In this document: positions 63,088 through 64,000 of the stretch, piece by piece
Position numbering within the stretch: position 1 is the first letter of the stretch
Layout of the letters: the number at the start of each line of letters is the position of its first letter
Source of the DNA: Amphritea sp. 1_MG-2023
GTDB lineage: Bacteria; Pseudomonadota; Gammaproteobacteria; Pseudomonadales; Balneatricaceae
Assembly: GCF_030547545.1 (NCBI RefSeq)
Contig: NZ_JAUOQE010000002.1
Location: forward strand, 186,001 to 250,000
Length of the DNA stretch: 64,000 nt
Direction: 5' to 3'
Notes under the pieces: generated by a model
What the model saw: the letters and a program-made list of their open reading frames with translations, nothing else
Database searches by the model: none
What the model was told of the DNA's origin: nothing
Program-made: the position numbers and the translations under genes

Positions 63088-63220
63088 CCGTATCCAGCTT
63101 ACATAACTCATTTCGGGATGAGATGTAAGCGCTGGACCGAGGTACTTATCTTTGTCTTTGTACACTACCTTTAACAACCTGGCCCTGCAATTGGGCTTAA
63201 CATAAGTGTGAACAAGAGCC

Positions 63221-63598
63221 GTGAACGATAAAAGACCCGTAAACTTAGATCTACGAACTATTAAACAGCCACTTCCGGCTATCACTTCCATACTGCACCG
63301 TGCGACGGGGTTGGCGTTATTTTTCGGCGCCTTCTTTATGTTGTATGTGCTAGGAATGTCTCTTGAGTCTGAGCAAGGTTTCAATGAAGCTGCTGAGATG
63401 TTGACGGAGAGTTTTTTTGCGAAGTTGATTGCATGGGGATTGGTTTCAGCGTTGCTGTATCACTTCTTTGCCGGTATCAAACATCTGGTTATGGATTTTG
63501 GTTATTGGGAAGAGTTAGACAGTGCGGGAATTGCTGCTAAGGCAACTTTGGCAATCTCTGCTGTTTCTATTCTGCTAGCAGGAGTATGGATATGGTAA
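63221..63598 (+). CDS. sdhC: Succinate dehydrogenase cytochrome b556 subunit
   Basis: A 125-residue membrane anchor subunit with three helices. It starts with GTG (NDKRPVNLDLRTIKQPLPAITSILHRATG), like E. coli SdhC. The heme b ligand is H81 in ALLYHFFAGIKHLVMDFG. It binds ubiquinone with SdhD and SdhB. It overlaps sdhD by 7 bases. Confidence 0.96.
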   Translation: MNDKRPVNLDLRTIKQPLPAITSILHRATGLALFFGAFFMLYVLGMSLESEQGFNEAAEMLTESFFAKLIAWGLVSALLYHFFAGIKHLVMDFGYWEELDSAGIAAKATLAISAVSILLAGVWIW

Positions 63599-63939
63599 CT
63601 TCAATTACAAGTTTTGGCCGCAGTGGACTCTACGACTGGATGTTTCAGCGTGTTACAGCGGTTGTGTTGCTTGCATTCACAGTCTTTATGATGGGCTATA
63701 TGTTGTTTAATCCGAATTTGGATTATCAGCAGTGGAGTCAATTATTCGGATGTTCACCAATGCGTATCTTTACGCTGTTGGCAATTCTATCGATGGCGGC
63801 TCACGCTTGGATCGGTATGTGGTCGATTTCGACTGACTATATTAAGCCAACGGGTTTTCGCTTCTTGTTCCAGTCCGCATGTGGACTTTTGATGTTTGTA
63901 TACGTCGCTTGGGGCATTCAGATTCTGTGGGGAGTGTAA
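63592..63939 (+). CDS. sdhD: Succinate dehydrogenase membrane anchor subunit
   Basis: A 115-residue anchor subunit, the same length as in E. coli. From the ATG at 63592 the heme-ligand position H71 and quinone-site Y83 fall exactly at the E. coli numbers (AAHAWIGMWSISTDYIKP). The ATG at 63586 would shift them, so 63592 is chosen; AGGAG lies 7 bases before it. It ends ILWGV. One base separates its stop from sdhA. Confidence 0.95.
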   Translation: MVTSITSFGRSGLYDWMFQRVTAVVLLAFTVFMMGYMLFNPNLDYQQWSQLFGCSPMRIFTLLAILSMAAHAWIGMWSISTDYIKPTGFRFLFQSACGLLMFVYVAWGIQILWGV

Positions 63940-63940
63940 G

Positions 63941-64000
63941 ATGAGCAGCAAGTTACGTACGCTGACTTTTGATGGTATTGTCATTGGTGGTGGTGGCGCT
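63941..64000 (+). CDS. sdhA: Succinate dehydrogenase flavoprotein subunit, partial
   Basis: The first 20 codons are present: MSSKLRTLTFDGIVIGGGGA. The FDGIVIGGGGA segment is the start of the FAD-binding dinucleotide fold of SdhA. The gene continues beyond the window. Its position one base after the sdhD stop is the canonical sdhCDAB order. Confidence 0.93.
   Translation, partial: MSSKLRTLTFDGIVIGGGGA

Larger units (their letters stand above)
62708..63220. other. gltA-sdhC divergent control region
   Basis: These 513 bases hold the gltA promoter (62864-62891) and a likely sdhC promoter (63060-63087), given separately. The long leaders (about 150 and 127 nt) leave room for post-transcriptional control. 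No gene is supported; a 134-codon minus-strand frame at 62980-63384 overlaps sdhC and is a shadow. Confidence 0.65.

Noticed and set aside
62980-63384. 134-codon minus-strand frame
   Set aside because: It is antisense to sdhC and the sdhC promoter; no homology.
1-64000. CRISPR arrays, tRNA, rRNA, prophage or defence genes
   Set aside because: I looked for spaced direct repeats, tRNA-like cloverleaf ends, rRNA motifs and phage or defence proteins and recognised none.

Overview
The window looks like a chromosomal segment of a free-living, probably marine, gammaproteobacterium. The evidence is gammaproteobacterial gene content and order: pyrD, rmf and rlmKL together; gltA divergent from sdhCDA; the glrK-qseG-glrR regulatory set; and a complete liu leucine catabolic operon beside a liv-type ABC importer. 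Base composition and codon use look even throughout. I see no prophage, integron, CRISPR array, tRNA or rRNA. The only mobile DNA recognised is one short IS5-type miniature element. The genus cannot be named from this sequence alone.

Layout. 1-2.8 kb: a truncated MOSC gene and small genes (DUF3820, SYLF lipid-binding protein, CigR-like protein, YbaK deacylase, YkgJ-type cysteine cluster protein). 2.9-6.6 kb: the glrR/qseG/glrK two-component set with an EF-hand protein gene at its head. 6.8-12.7 kb: a fumarylacetoacetate hydrolase family enzyme, a COG3650-like lipoprotein, a J-domain/VWA pair, an OlsF-like bifunctional acyltransferase and a small Arg-rich protein. 12.9-17.5 kb: winged-helix protein, dinB, a nucleoside deaminase, a SulP transporter and a TauE/SafE exporter. 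17.6-17.8 kb: an intergenic minus-strand sRNA of the RsmZ/CsrB type with eleven GGA motifs. 18-21.8 kb: HopJ, ketopantoate reductase, RhlE-like helicase, methyltransferase. 21.9-38 kb: a leucine module made of an acyl-CoA ligase, an AhpD-like protein, HMG-CoA lyase, liuDCBA, liuR, livGFKHM and a thiolase. 38.4-47.3 kb: two membrane proteins followed by a tightly overlapping RDD-SpoIIM-DUF4129-DUF4350-MoxR-DUF58 operon. 47.3-56.5 kb: DMT transporter, autotransporter, alpha/beta hydrolase lipoprotein, riboflavin synthase, TIGR01777 epimerase, the IS5-type MITE, a stand-alone batD, DUF2835 and pyrD. 56.7-64 kb: rmf, rlmKL, amt, gltA, sdhC, sdhD and the first 20 codons of sdhA.

How the parts work together. 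The liv genes would import branched-chain amino acids. LiuABCDE would convert isovaleryl-CoA to acetoacetate and acetyl-CoA. The thiolase, citrate synthase and succinate dehydrogenase carry the carbon into the TCA cycle. LiuR is the likely regulator, and a candidate LiuR box lies upstream of its gene. The RsmZ-like RNA implies a CsrA/RsmA post-transcriptional system elsewhere in the genome. The MoxR/DUF58/SpoIIM operon and the separate batD suggest an envelope-associated AAA+ chaperone system that has been split up.

I found no clearly unprecedented multi-gene system. The strongest new-looking items are the unannotated Csr-type sRNA, the IS5-type MITE between convergent genes, a MerR-type palindromic promoter ahead of the AhpD-like/acyl-CoA ligase unit, and a LivF whose Walker A lysine is replaced by arginine.
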